A stretch of 64,000 nucleotides of DNA from assembly GCA_018466975.1 (NCBI GenBank), contig CM031559.1:1116001-1180000 (forward strand), written 5' to 3'. Of the stretch, positions 8,875 to 21,200 are shown in pieces. The stretch is from Sparassis latifolia (taxonomy: Eukaryota; Basidiomycota; Agaricomycetes; Polyporales; Sparassidaceae). The notes beneath the pieces were generated by a model, which saw only the letters and a program-made list of their open reading frames with translations, had not been told where the DNA came from and ran no database searches. The translations under genes and the position numbers were made by a program. The stretch's first letter is position 1, and each line of letters begins with the position of its first letter.

Positions 8875-11800
8875 TTACACTTTCTCCTTGTACTTCACTA
8901 CCAAAGACACAGGCCATGGTGTCACCTCCCCATTTGCATTGATATATGTAAACTGTGAAATTTCCTTTGATCCAAGAACAAGTCTGTATAAAAATTACAA
9001 TTGTTGTGAATGCCATAAGTATTCAATGAGGAACACATACTGATTCATTTGACCTGACTGGCCTGACACTCTCTTTATATCAGCCAGTAGAAATATCACC
9101 TTGAGAATCTGGTATGCTGTCTGTATAATAATATGTTCAGTATACACATTATGCATGAAACATTGCAGTACCTTTTCGAAGAAACAAGAACTGAACAAGC
9201 TAGATACCATGAATAATGTTTCCACTCTGGCAGCCGCAGTTAAAACATACCCATTCATTTCCAGCTATATCACACGAAGTTTGTTAGCAGTTTGTTCAGC
9301 AATGAACAATGCACGCACAGCTCGAGAAACATCCGATGATTCGACAAAAAGATTATCACCCGACCGCACTTCACCGATATTTTTCAGTGAGGTAGGCACT
9401 CTGACCACTCGATACACCCCAGTTAACTTGTACAAAGGTTAATCATGGACATGGGTCAGCTTCAGGAAATGGAATCATACCGATGGATGACACCCTAACC
9501 AATTGATGTGTGAGCACCAACAGAGAGCGAAAGATTTTTACACTCACGGAGTGCTTCTCGAACAGCCTGTACTGTCTCATCTTCAGATTGTTTGTCATTG
9601 CTGGAGATCACTTGCACGAACTTGTCTCGCCTCTGGTCATCGAGGTAGTAGTCGACGACATGAGCCAGAGCATTAGAGTAGAGCGCGGTGATCGCAACAA
9701 CCTCAGCAAATATTCCGGCAGCTATCTCTTCCGGAGAGCTGCCATTGGCAGCAGCCAGAACGCCTGCCAGAAAATGATTACTGTGGTCGTTTGCGCCAGC
9801 GATCCAGTGCTTGACAGTGTCGGCGATGCCGCCCGACGATAGCTAGATTCTGCAAGTTACCACAGGAGGAAGGATCACGTGTTGATACTCACTGTTCCCT
9901 CACTGAGCTTCGTGAGATGACCCCGAATATACTGGCAGACTTGATTCGCAGTGTTCGTGGCTCGAACGCGCAGTGAAAAGTCGTGTACCGGTGACAAATC
10001 AAGATAAAGATAACTATGAGCACGATTGAGTAAGATACCGGACATAAGAGGCATTAAGACAGACTTCGCTGCATCGGCAAACATTCCGAATAATGCTTGT
10101 TCCCTGAACTCTCCCCTTGGATTCTCCAGAGTCTTCATTGGTAGACCGGCCTAAAGTCACGAGTTGTGTGGATGAGAACTGCGACCAGCACAAAGAGAGC
10201 AGCAGAGAATTACAATCTGATCAGCAACCCAGTACACAGGAACCAGGTTGATGACATCCCTGACGATGTCAACATATTTGTCTGAGGTGCCCACATGATC
10301 TAGTTCAATAGACTTGCTACGGATTAGCTGCTGCGTAAGCTGCTTGAACGAGTCACTCCATCTCAGTACTTCGGACTCGTTGAACATGACTCGTCGAACC
10401 TGTAAGGAGTACCGTCACGAAACAAGGACATGCCAGAAAATAAAGTCGCTTACTGATGCACGGTCCGGGATGACCGAGTGGAACAAGTCCGCCAACCGGA
10501 CATCACTGAGAGGGGAGAACTTCTCCGTTTCGCTCAAGACCTGCGTAACTGTCGGTTCCACTCGAACGACAGTGACTGAAGATTTCACAGGTCGACTCCA
10601 AACATAGCTGTCGACGGGGCTGTCAGGAAGGCGAGACATATACTCCTTCATGCGCGCCGGTACCATGAAGGGGAAGTGGGCATAAGCGCAACCGGCAGGA
10701 TAATGTTGCGGCAAAGCACGGAATAGAAGCTTAGTGAGCATACCGCCATATGAACCATCATGCCTGTCAAACAAGCAGTCTTGATAGCCCCACGAGGTCA
10801 GATTGAACGCTGGGAACGAATGAGAGATTCGCTCAAAGAAGCGGCGATTGTTACTCACGCGTGAAGTCGACGGTCAAAAAACGGTCACCCCGCGTTAGAC
10901 ACACTGCATCTGCCAGAATCGCTCTGGAGATGGTGTATCCGGGACACAACCCTGCGCCCGGCATGGGTATCTTCGCCTCTTCGGCCTGCAATCCAACCTG
11001 TGCAAATTCTGGTCAACTTCGCGCTGTCCTGCAGTTAGATGTCAAGTACTTGCGTGAAGCTCGAGATTGTCGATATCGTGATATAGTGCTTCAGCAGCGA
11101 TCTGTAGAACGTCAATGCTCAGCACCGGTCATAGGAAGTAACGGAACTTACGTAGACTTTGGGATCGGGATTCCACTCTTTAAAGTCGGCATACGCTATT
11201 CAAGTCGTCAAGAGACGCTCTGCGATCAAATCCTACCAGAATCAAGCGCGCTTACGTCTCAAACCTATGAACTTCCGGAACTCGTTCAACTGTGGCAGAT
11301 GAACGGTGAGTAGGGCATATGGATAAGACGAGAACGAACGCATACAGAGCACGTTCCCCAGCTTCTCGCTTGCTCGATGCCCAGGATTTCTATGACGCGC
11401 AGCGCCTCAGGAATACCGCGAGCTTTGAACGCACTGGCTGAGGATTCGGTCGCGTCCTGCAGAATTTTGCCAAATCATCTGCGGAAGAACATGTGACTAC
11501 AGACACCATCCTCTCGCGCGGGAAGCCGTACCATCGCGGAATGACCCGTCTTCATCACGTTTCAAGCTAAGAAATGGACACAATGTCAGAAACAGGACAT
11601 CAGGGTAGACAGACGGAGAAAAAGGTCACATACTCGCCGAAGGTCCATGACTTTATGTCGGAAGACGGTTTGACCAAATACTTGTAAACGGCTCCTTTGA
11701 AGTCTTTGATACCGATCTAGTACCCCTGGCTAAACTGAAAACATACAAAGAACTAACGAAGATTTTACCTTGCTGAAATCCTTACCATCAAACAACTTAT

Positions 11801-13400
11801 TGAACAAATTGGAGATGAATTGCTCGTCTGGAATCGATGAAGTGGCGTGCCACCGGTAGAGCAGATTAAATTCAACTGATACAGCATTCCCTTCGCCTTG
11901 GGGGGCAAACTCGTGACTAAGCTCACGCATGGTCTTGATGAAGAAACATAATGGTGTTCAGATGGCCCGGAGTACGATCCCAGAGAGACATGCCTACCTC
12001 GAGCGGATTGAGGCGCCAAGCCGATCCATCTCGGACGAGACCCAAGATGGCGGCGACGTAGTCGCCCAAGATGATTTGCATGAAAAGACACGTGTTGACC
12101 AAACGTGAACGTTGGAAGATCTCTTCATCTTGAACATGTCTGGCAGCATCGTCCAATTTTGCTGGATTAGAATATGTTCTGTTCTCGTTGATCTTGAGAA
12201 TCATGTCGGCGACATACTGACGGAAGGAAGGCAATAAGAAACTGATGAACGCCGCACTACATGATGACTTACGTTGTGGTTGCGACAGAACAGGACTAAT
12301 AGAGCGCATGCAGACGGTGGCATAAAGAGCAACCTGTTATCGGCAAATACATCGTTCCAGAGTCTTCCAGTGCCATCCTTCCCTGTCCGCTAGTTAGTGC
12401 GATGCACGAGAGTATGCTATCCGCGGTACTCACTTCTGACGCTATCTACTTCGCGATCGGAGCTTCCATACAGAGGGCTGAGGTCGAGATAGCTGCTTGC
12501 GTCGTTGATAGTCCAGTCCATGGCGTTCGTGTTGAAAATGCTGTGAATAACTAAATCTGCAAAGGCGAAGAACAAGCTAGAAATACCACCTGAGTCGGAG
12601 GGTTAATCGGAGGTCGATGCCTAGTTGAGAATGTCTTACCGGGATGCGGAACGAATTCATCGCGTTTGAGAAGGGTGTCGAAGACGAGTCCAGGGTCTGG
12701 CAAGAAAGACGGCGGCAAAGGGTGGGTTGAAGGAACAGAGCGAGCGTACGGCGAGCCGGCCTTTCCCAGCGACGGTAACAACGGATTGTAGTTTGAGCCA
12801 TCGGCACTGCGGAAAGCGTACTTGACCGCCTGGGAGGATGCATTGGCCGCCAACTTGACAGTATCGCGAGGTAAAGCAAGATAACCACTTGGGGGATGAG
12901 GAAGATCCTTATATACTGTTGGGAATGGTAGACGACATTGTCAGTCAACGCTCGTCGTACGTGACCTCAGCACGACTCACAGACACCGATAAAGACGGAT
13001 TGTAATCTGTTGGCAAAAGTAGAATCATCGGGCAAACGTGACATAAGGGTGACTAGTTTCTCCAACTGTGAACTGGCTGAGCGACGCATTAATCAGGTCA
13101 TTTTGAGGACATTTACCAGAAATTTGCGATCATCTATGCCGGGACCATTCAGGTTCTTGGCCGCATCGATATAAGCGGGCTGTTGAGGAAGACGGTGGTT
13201 ACTGGACAGGCTAAACGGTACTGAGATGAACCTACCAAGTCTTTCGCGGTGAAGGCCGGTCCGCGACGAACCATTTGTTCGATATCTCGTATATCCTGTG
13301 AAAGCTCTGGAGGCAACGAGTTGGCGCCATCTTCGTCGACGGGAGCCGCGCTGAGCGCGAGGAAGTCAGAGACGTGTTTAATCGATCTTAGAGTGTTCAT
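8875..13400 (-). CDS. ppo: Psi-producing oxygenase / linoleate diol synthase-like fatty-acid dioxygenase
   Basis: A bifunctional fungal oxylipin enzyme encoded by many short exons. The N-terminal haem peroxidase (dioxygenase) domain is clear. LVIHSIFNTNAMDW carries the distal-His region, followed by NDASSYLDLSPLYGS. The catalytic Tyr and proximal His motif is EFNLLYRWHATSS (about 11850-11880). The second half matches the P450-like isomerase domain: WGYQDCLFDRHDG, LPQHYPAGCAYAHFPF, GVYRVVRVP, then ILKVIF. The C-terminus is TPWPVSLVVKYKEKV, ending in TAA at 8875-8877. The start at 13400 is MNTLRSIKHVSDFLAL. The family dioxygenates linoleic acid and rearranges the hydroperoxide, making signals that balance sexual and asexual development. 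The haem-thiolate loop appears atypical (SSCFFEK), so the second activity is uncertain. A hAT element sits just downstream. Confidence 0.88.
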
Positions 13401-13663
13401 TTTACAGCGCTAGTATGACGCGAGGTTGGGTTGGAGAGCGGAAGATGGGCAAGGTGTATTTCGAAGTCTGTTGTCTTATTATACGGATGGGATCGCGTGG
13501 ATAACGGAAGCACTAGTCGCCCCGGGCGCTGAGAAGAGCGGCGCATTGCGGTGTGGAGAAAGAGTTCCAGGCATCAGGGAAGCGCAGAGTGGACAGATGG
13601 TCCTGATCTTACCATCCAAGTTCGCGCGGACAGTGCACGAGGGTGAGTGCCGTAGATGAACAA

Positions 13664-14045
13664 CCCTGAGTTCCAAATGTCGGAGATATGCTTCAGGCAC
13701 GTCTCAACACGCGTCCACTCTCTGCCGCGTCGAGTGCCTCCAAATTGTCCGAGGTGTACCTGCAGAGTGTAATGTACAGTACAGTAACGCTCGAATCAAG
13801 GTCTCAAATCGAACCAGTAGTCCTCCGCGCCCGCATAAGTTATCCTCCACCAACCTCAACACCATCGGCACAACGTCAAATGAGCGATGACTAGTGCTGT
13901 CAGCCCAGGCGGTAACGTGAACATCACAGGCAGGGAAGCCCTCCAAAATGAGAACGCAATGCGTCCAGAACGTACTGCGCGCTTCGTCGTCGCCGAATTG
14001 TCGTCCGCTATCACGCAGGTCGCCGCGTGCGCCTAAGGTGAAGGG
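13664..14045 (-). other. Unassigned coding-like fragment between YKT6 and ppo
   Basis: A minus-strand frame (for example FPACDVHVTAWADSTSHR) remains open for about 330 bp. A possible short intron would lead to a C-terminus like TSDNLEALDAAESGR. I recognise no family and see no clear start, because YKT6 lies immediately upstream on the same strand. It could be untranslated sequence of YKT6, an alternative 3' exon or a decayed gene. The remaining bases up to 13400 probably hold the ppo promoter. Confidence 0.25.
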
Positions 14046-14054
14046 ATGCCATCT

Positions 14055-14874
14055 CTACATGACCACACAACACGAATTTTGCTGTTCCGGCACCAAAGTT
14101 AGCCTTGCACGCACTTACAAACGCGTGCAAACATACCTTCTTCGCTGTCTTGTAAAAGGCTTTGCTTTGCATTGAGAGAGCGTTGGACCGATCAACGAGA
14201 TCGTTTATCTTCTCCCCTCGCTGAAGCACGGATTCAATTGTCTTATGCTGAAGTGCCCCGTGTTAGCTATCTCCACCGGGAGCGCACAATCCCAACAAGC
14301 GCGTCTCGATTCTGGTCCGCGCTCTGGCAGCGCCCGAATGATGTGGACCGCTCACCAAAATGATCTTGGTCTCATCCAGTTCCTGTTGAACCTTCATGAT
14401 CGCGTCAGCCTGCCTGGGATCCTGGTATTTCTGCAGATAGTTGTTGACTTCAGGAAATGATATGGAGGCTGGAGTCGAGTAAGCAGACATGGGGACTTTG
14501 GCGATGAAGTCGTCAATCAGCTTCGTCAACAGTGAGAACGCTGGTCGGACAGGGTATTCCTGGTCTGTGACGATTACGGCTGTGCAGAGGTGGTCGCTCT
14601 GTCAACAGAGCAACAATTGCATGAAGGACAACCCACCCGCCAGCTGTTCAGCCCCCCCTCGATTGTAGACATGCGCGGTATAATTGTTCTCCTGCACGCT
14701 CTGACGTTGGCCTTGCGGTGTTCTATCGACGATGGTCTTTGTGAAGAAGGCCATGAATTCGCCAACGGATCCTCGCTGGTAAAAGGAAAACGTCGAGAGA
14801 TCGGATGCGCTGCTGAGGACGGTGCATGGCCTGCTGGGTGGGGCGAGGACGACGGCGAGAGAGAAAACCTTCAT
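14055..14874 (-). CDS. YKT6: v-SNARE YKT6
   Basis: Four exons, complement(14055..14081, 14137..14247, 14356..14579, 14637..14874), total exactly 600 nt and give 199 residues, the usual YKT6 length. The longin domain opens with [12 protein letters not shown] and contains [17 protein letters not shown]. The linker to the SNARE motif reads [19 protein letters not shown]. The R-SNARE coil runs [29 protein letters not shown], with the central Arg in QRGEK. The last 27-nt exon encodes QNSCCVVM, a CCxxM prenylation box, so the protein should be farnesylated and palmitoylated rather than membrane-spanning. YKT6 acts in ER-Golgi, vacuolar and autophagosome fusion. It is divergent from the S2P gene. 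Confidence 0.95.
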
Positions 14875-15005
14875 GTTGGTTCGTCGAGAGGGTATCTATC
14901 TGCCAGCTTGCCGCTGCCCGCGTTGGTGACAAGTTGGCGCAGCAGTGCACTGTAACGTGACACTGTAGCTGTGACACGCTCGCCGAGTCACGTCTTGTTT
15001 GCTCC
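14875..15005. promoter_or_regulatory. Shared divergent promoter, YKT6 / site-2 protease
   Basis: Only 131 bp separates the two start codons, so both transcription starts must lie in or beside this interval. No TATA box stands out. Confidence 0.6.
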
Positions 15006-17239
15006 ATGCCCTCACACCATGTAGAACAACTTCAGGCCTTGTTCCTCTCCCTCTGTGTGTTCTGGGCCGTCGTACATCTGCTCTATCGCATTGTATCTCG
15101 CGCTGTCCGTCCGAGGCCGATTTTGCCAACAACGTCTGGGGCTCCGCGGCACGTGAGCGATTTCTTCAAGCAGTCCCTCACACAAGTATCCTTGTGGAAA
15201 CTTCACCTTCGAATACAAACCACCGCGTTCAATTCCCTACACGATGGAATCATTTCCTCGTTCAATCAAGCTCGAGGGTCTGTTACCAGAGGCGCACTAG
15301 TGGCTCTATACGACTTCGGAGCTGTCTCAGGTGTGGTCGGCCTTCTAGGCTCGATGCTCCTTCTTCTATGGACGGCCACGAAGTCCGCATCTTCATTACG
15401 TTACTTCTCCTCAGCTGTCAGCCTGAACTCTATACCCGCCCTAAAGAGGAGAGATTCATTGTCGTCTCAGTCGACCAGGTTCGGCGAACCTTCACGATTG
15501 CCCATCCAATTGATTGTGAGTCACCTGTGGTGGTCGTCTCGGGTTTCCTCTTCTCCCTTCCAGCACTTGGAGTTGCTGTATCAAAATTACAGACTCCGTG
15601 CCTTATGACACTCGGTCTTTAATCCACGAATTCATCTTTATTCACAACCTGGTTCTCGCTCGAACATGGTCGACTGATTATTCATTGCAGATACCAGGAC
15701 TTACAGTCCCCCTCGTGCATCTTCCATTGATGCTTTTGCTCTAGTTGTAAGCCAGGTGGTCCACGAAGCCGGTCACGCAGTGACAGCTGCACTGTACGTC
15801 TCGTCACATTAGTGTGGATATCGCCGTCCGTCGCAGCCCGTTCTGAGACGGCAGCCTAGGGAGTCTGTGCCTGTTACCTCTATCGGGGCCACTTTGACTG
15901 TGCTATTTCCTTCGGCCTTCGTCACACTCTCCGCACATACTTCCGGCGCGCTTCCACCTGCTGCAAGACTACGTGTTAGTTCCTCTGGCGCGTTCCACAA
16001 TGTCTTATTATGGCTCCTTGCTGCCGTTGTCTCAGCCAGTCTTTCGCCATTGTTTTTGTCCATCGGGTACATCGACATCGGTCCATGGGGACGGGTTGTT
16101 ACTGATATTGTTGAGGTTGTCTTTGTAATGCGAGTGAAATTCTTACCCGCTGAGATTTCTTCATTCTAGAATTCTCCATTGCGAGACCACCTTCCCATCG
16201 GGGCGATAGTAACTGGACTGGATGATGTACAACTAACGCGCGCAAACGCTTCCGTGGATATATGGTCTTCATACCTATCGGGATCTTATAAACTGCTCCA
16301 CGAAGGCAGCGAGACTAACCCGGGCTGGTGTGTAGAGCGGGCTTGGTTTGCATGTAAGATTATACATCACCGTCGCCGCCGAGCATCATCTGATAATGTT
16401 TATTGGTAATAGATCAAGCGGATTCCTGCTGCAGGTCGTTTCCGAACGATGGGTCGCATGGACAGCCGGTATCATGTTTCGTCTCTTACGAGCCCGCTAC
16501 TCTGGAAAGATGTGTGGACCCTGTCCCTTTCCTCGACGAATCCACATCGTCTTCAAACGCGAAACGCTGCCTTTCCTCGATCGACTGCGGAGGGAACTTC
16601 CTGTGTGTCTGGCCGCGAAGCGACCAAGAACTTTTGCGACTGACGTTACAGTCTCCTCCATCGCTGCGCCAGCCCGAATCCCAGCGAGAGCACGTCATCG
16701 TATGGAGCGGGTCACGTCTGGATATCTTGGAAGAAGGTTTGTTTCAATGCTTGAAGGGCTCACATCTCGCAGCGCGTTGATAACATTACTTCACAGTCGA
16801 GGTCAGCAAGTGGATGCCTCGCATCAGGTATCTACCACTTCGTCTACCTCGTGTCGCCGGTATATTTGTGGAGTAAGTCAAATAATCACCCACTGTTAAT
16901 TCGAACCATGTTCGTCTGATGAATAGCAGGTATTTGAAGCTACTCAATCTTTCGTTGTACTTCATCAACCTTCTCCCCATGTCTCCCCTCGACGGGGCCC
17001 AATTTCTGGATGCCCTCGCCGACTACGTTACTTCGTGGCATACATCTGCCTCCTCTGCAATGGAAGCTCAAGAGGCTTTCATTCACCTTGAAAGTGGCCC
17101 TCAGTCCTTGGTCGCTGCTGGGGCTGTTCCATACTACGGTCGGTGGAAGCATCGGGTCCAGCGGATATTTCACATTTGCGTGATAGTACTGCTGGCGTTG
17201 TGTATTTTCTCGGAAGTTTGTAATGCTCTCACCTCTTGA
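15006..17239 (+). CDS. Site-2 protease (intramembrane zinc metalloprotease, M50)
   Basis: A polytopic protease starting MPSHHVEQLQALFLSL with a hydrophobic first segment. It carries the M50 zinc site QVVHEAGHAV (HExxH, about 15748-15780). The second zinc ligand motif is LPMSPLDGAQFLD (LDG, about 16976-17015) inside a membrane segment. A long lumenal, Cys-bearing part lies between (for example RCVDPVPFLDE). The last frame ends at 17239 after another hydrophobic helix. In fungi S2P-type enzymes cleave the SREBP homologue inside the membrane to release its transcription-factor domain under low sterol or low oxygen. The frame just before HEAGH is awkward: IPGLTVPLVHLP is read in one frame and VVSQVVHEAGH in another, with no normal intron between (see findings). 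Confidence 0.85.
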
Positions 17240-17484
17240 ACTCTTGTGATTGGCCAAGGTTTCCATGTCAACTTAACGTTGAGGGCTGACGGCGTACAAG
17301 TAAGGTTTGTGTCAATCCTTCACTCATGAATGAGCACAATTGGAGGATCCAAGACTAAGAGCAATCAGGAAGGCATACAAGTTACGAAAAAAGGCAATAT
17401 ATGCATAGATATCTTAAGCTGCTGAGACCATGGAGAAGAACAATACTAAAGAACTACATAGCAACGGGCGACAGCAGATGTGCT

Positions 17485-17940
17485 CTACTTCTTTTTAGGT
17501 GTCTTCTTGATTTCGCTGACACTGAGACCTGCCATAGTCGATATAAGCAAGCACCTAGACAGACGACAACAGACTAGACGTACCTGGAGGTAGGCTCTGC
17601 TGCAGCTTGTCCGCTTTCTCGGGATCATCAAGCGCGAGTGTGTAGAGGTATCGCGAACACCGAATCTTGAACTTTGTCTTGGTTTTGCCGCCTGGTACCG
17701 GCGAAGCAATCTTCTTTATGCGTGCCTCTGTGATTGGCACAACACGACGAAGACCACAAAGGAGCGATACGAGATGAATCATCAGTTCAGCGCTGGACTA
17801 AAGTCATACGAGATAGTCACACCCTTAGCATCCTTCCTCCTGGCAATGTCGAGGAATTGCTTGATGTCGCGGACTTCCTTAGGCTATGAGAACAAAAATC
17901 AGCATTCCGATAGAGAACAAAAGGTCGGGGTACTTGCCAT
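17485..17940 (-). CDS. RPL38: 60S ribosomal protein eL38
   Basis: Four exons, complement(17485..17528, 17584..17727, 17823..17883, 17938..17940), total 252 nt, giving 83 residues. The body reads [20 protein letters not shown], then [20 protein letters not shown], then QSLPPG, and ends [12 protein letters not shown]. All are diagnostic of eL38. The first exon is only the ATG. The first intron begins GCAAGT and ends CATAG, a GC-AG intron, and the second exon then reads PKEVRD in frame. The protein is a few residues longer than the human one because of an insert around SPVPGGKTK. It is a small structural protein of the large ribosomal subunit. Confidence 0.94.
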
Positions 17941-18274
17941 GATGAGTCCAATGTCTTGTAGAGCCCTGGTGGTCTCGATTGCCACTGTAATTATTCTCGG
18001 GTGGCTGAAACTCAGCTGTACAGTACGATCGGCAATTGCCGTCATTGACCGCTTTACGTCAGCAACACCAACAGAGAAAGTAGTACTGCAGTGATGGGTT
18101 TACGGAGATGAAAGCAATAGCATAGCGGTAACAACACAGTGCCATATAGATATAGGGTCAAGCGTCAATCATAATGATACACATAGCTGTTAGTTGCGAT
18201 GAATACTGGAACAAAATGCGAGGAAAACATTGCACGATCGTCAAGTTCGTAAGATGCGTGGCATTAATTTCGTT

Positions 18275-21200
18275 TCACTTTCGTGGAGAGCTCACAGGTG
18301 AGCCGAGCATCGCGCTGGAAGGACGCTCCAGGCGACTGCGCAGTCGCTCGACTTCCCGTTCCAAACTGATATACTTATATCACTCAATGTTTCCAATAGA
18401 AGTCAGGAACGGGCTTACTTCAATGATTTCTGCTTGTAATCCGCAGCCTCACGTTCCGTTCTCCTTTTCTCGAGCTGCAAGTTATTCTCCGACGTTTGCT
18501 GAGGTTGAGATACATGTAAGATGTGGGTAAGGAAACAGCTGCTGAGGCACTCACCAGTTCGTCCATGGCCTGTCGCATGCCAACGAGCTTGGTTTCATAT
18601 GACTTGACCTGCTCCTCCAGTCGAACCCGTTGGCGATCTGCTTCAGCCAGTTGGAATTTCGCGTCGCGGGCATTCTTGTCAGCTGTGCGATAGAGCCTAG
18701 AACTATCCTTCGAATTTTGGTTGAGTTGGTTGGTAAGCTCCTCGACCCTACTGTCGTGCCGTCTGGATGTGGAAGCAGGCCTTGGAGAGTTAAGTGATCT
18801 TGTTTCCAAGTCTACAATCCGAACATTCAAATCCTTGATTTGCTTTTCCAGGCTAGCCTGTGAAGTTTAACATTCAGCTACCTACCGAAATCAACATCGT
18901 TAAACGCACGTTGAATTTGTCAAGTTCTGAATTCTCCACTCGCAATTTCCCTAGTTCGACCTGACATTCATTAGTGTGACCTTCCGCCTTCTTCATGCGC
19001 TCAGATGCCATGGCGACGCGATCTTCTTGCTCTTCCAAAGAACGTTGAAGATCTTGCTTCTCTAGCCGAAGCCTCTGCAGCTCCGTATCTGATGATATCT
19101 TGCTGGTATCCACGCTGTCCAATTTAATTGCCTCGAGTTCAGCTTGCAAAGCTCGGCGGGCCTTCTGCAGCAATGCCCTGTCTGCTTCTGCGTCATTCAA
19201 CACTCCACGCAGTTCGCGGACCTGAGAATGTAGTGAGACAATTTGTGACTGCTGCTCAGTTTGCGCAGCCGAAGATGCGTCGTAGGCTTTAGTCAGGTCT
19301 TGTATCTTGGTCTCCAAGCGTTCCTTGTCTTTCTTCCAAGAGCCGCCATTGTACACCTCGTCGTCGTACCTGAGTTGAAGCTCATCATGATCAGACCGAA
19401 GTTTCCTGTTCTCTTCCCGCAGTCTGCTCATAGTGTCACGCTGGGATTGCAACTCTGGAAGGGAAATATGTCACTCAGCACACTCGCTGATACTTCGAGA
19501 TGAAGACCTACCTTCAGAAAGCTGGGCTAACTCGGCTGAAAAACAGACAAAAGATGAGGACATACTACCGTCAAGAGATTGAGAAGTGAGTTATACCTTG
19601 GTATTTCTTGCGGGTCTGGTCCGCTGTAAAGTCACGTTCAGCCAGATCCTGTTGGTGTTGCTTGCGCTCGTCCTCCATCTCCTCGGCGAGACGTTGACGG
19701 AGTAGCTCGAGGTCAGAAGATTCTAGTCCTTCGGCATCGAGTTTCGCCTCCAGGTCGCGCGCATGATCTTCGGTGGCCTGTAATCGCTCGGTCACAGCTC
19801 GTGCTTCAGCCACTGCCTCTGACATGCCCTTTTCAGCGTCGTCCAATGCGCGGCGGGCTGAACAATGATATCAGGGACGAAGCTCCCACGCGTCAAAAGT
19901 ACAAACAAACCAAGAGACTCAGCTCGAGCCGCCTTGGCTTTAGCAATCTCAGCCTCATCCAATTTCTTAAGGTACGAGTCGGCCTTCTGCTTGTATGTCT
20001 CCATAGCTTGTTGTAATTCTGTATAAAATATCGGTGAGAGCGAGTTGATGGTAAACAGATATTAGTTAAAATTCACCGTTATGGATAGTGGACGATGCAG
20101 ACGACGTGAGTTCCAGCTCTTGCAAACGGAATTGTAGCTGCCTTTTCGAAGCTGGAAGTACTTAAACACATCCGAGATACTAGATGAGGCCGTGAATCAC
20201 CCACCTAACTCGTCATTCTTAGTGACAAGTTCCGCGTCCAGCCGTTCTGTCAGATCAGCAATCTGAGACTGAAGCTGCTTCTTGGAGAGGGAAAGCTCTT
20301 GGACTTGGTGGCGATGATCTTCCAGTTCAACCTGAGTGGCCCGTTGCTGAACCATCTGGAACAGGATGAGTAGTCTCTCGGAAGTCGACACGAACGACTT
20401 ACGAGAGCTTTTCGCGACTCTTCCAGACGGAAGTTGCTGTCCCTCTCTTCTTGAATGGTAGCTTGGAACTTGTCCCACATTGCCTGCACTCCGTTAAGCT
20501 GTGCAGCTTCGGCTGCACGACGTGCTTCTGCCTCGTCCTCGAGCAGCTTTGCAAGGCGGGAATTTTCCCTTGCGAGACGTATTCTGCACTGGTCGAGGGA
20601 TTGTTTGGAACCATCGCTACTCTCCAGCTCCGCTGTTACATCTCTCAGTGACACCTCTAGGTATTGGCGAACCCGATTCGAGGCTGCTATTTGTAGCTCG
20701 AGAACTTGAACTTGATTCTGCAGAGCGTTGATTTGGGCGAATTTATCTGGGGTGCGGGAGCTATCAGGAAGCGATTCATGGCGCATTCGTGCAGTTCCAT
20801 TGGTCGGACGATTGGATGACGCGATATTAGCCATGGTGCGAGTGGTCGAACCTGTATTGCTGCGAATCTGTTGAGAGCGGTTGGACAAATCCCTCCCCAT
20901 CTCTTCATCTGTTCGTCGCAATTCCTCCAGTAAACGTGATTTGAATGATTCATCGATAGGACTGCTGCTCATAATAAGACGACGAATCTTCGTATGCTGG
21001 CGATCGACATGTTCTTTGATCGTCGCAGCCATCGTCTTTGCGAATGTTTCCTCCTCCAGTTGCCCTTCGAGCTGACCGATTCGAACTTCGTACTGGCGCT
21101 GCAGTTTCTGCACAGAATGAGAAGACACTGTCTCGTCCGCCAGGCGGGTTAGTTCGACATCTAGGCTGTCCCTGGCCTTTTGGACAGTGGATAACTGAGT

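Noticed and set aside
8875..9440. Ppo first looked truncated before the P450 haem region by an early stop near 9250
   Set aside because: Continuing the splice analysis found three more short exons with ILKVIF, a GQSGQMN block and a typical C-terminus ending at 8875, so the gene is full length.
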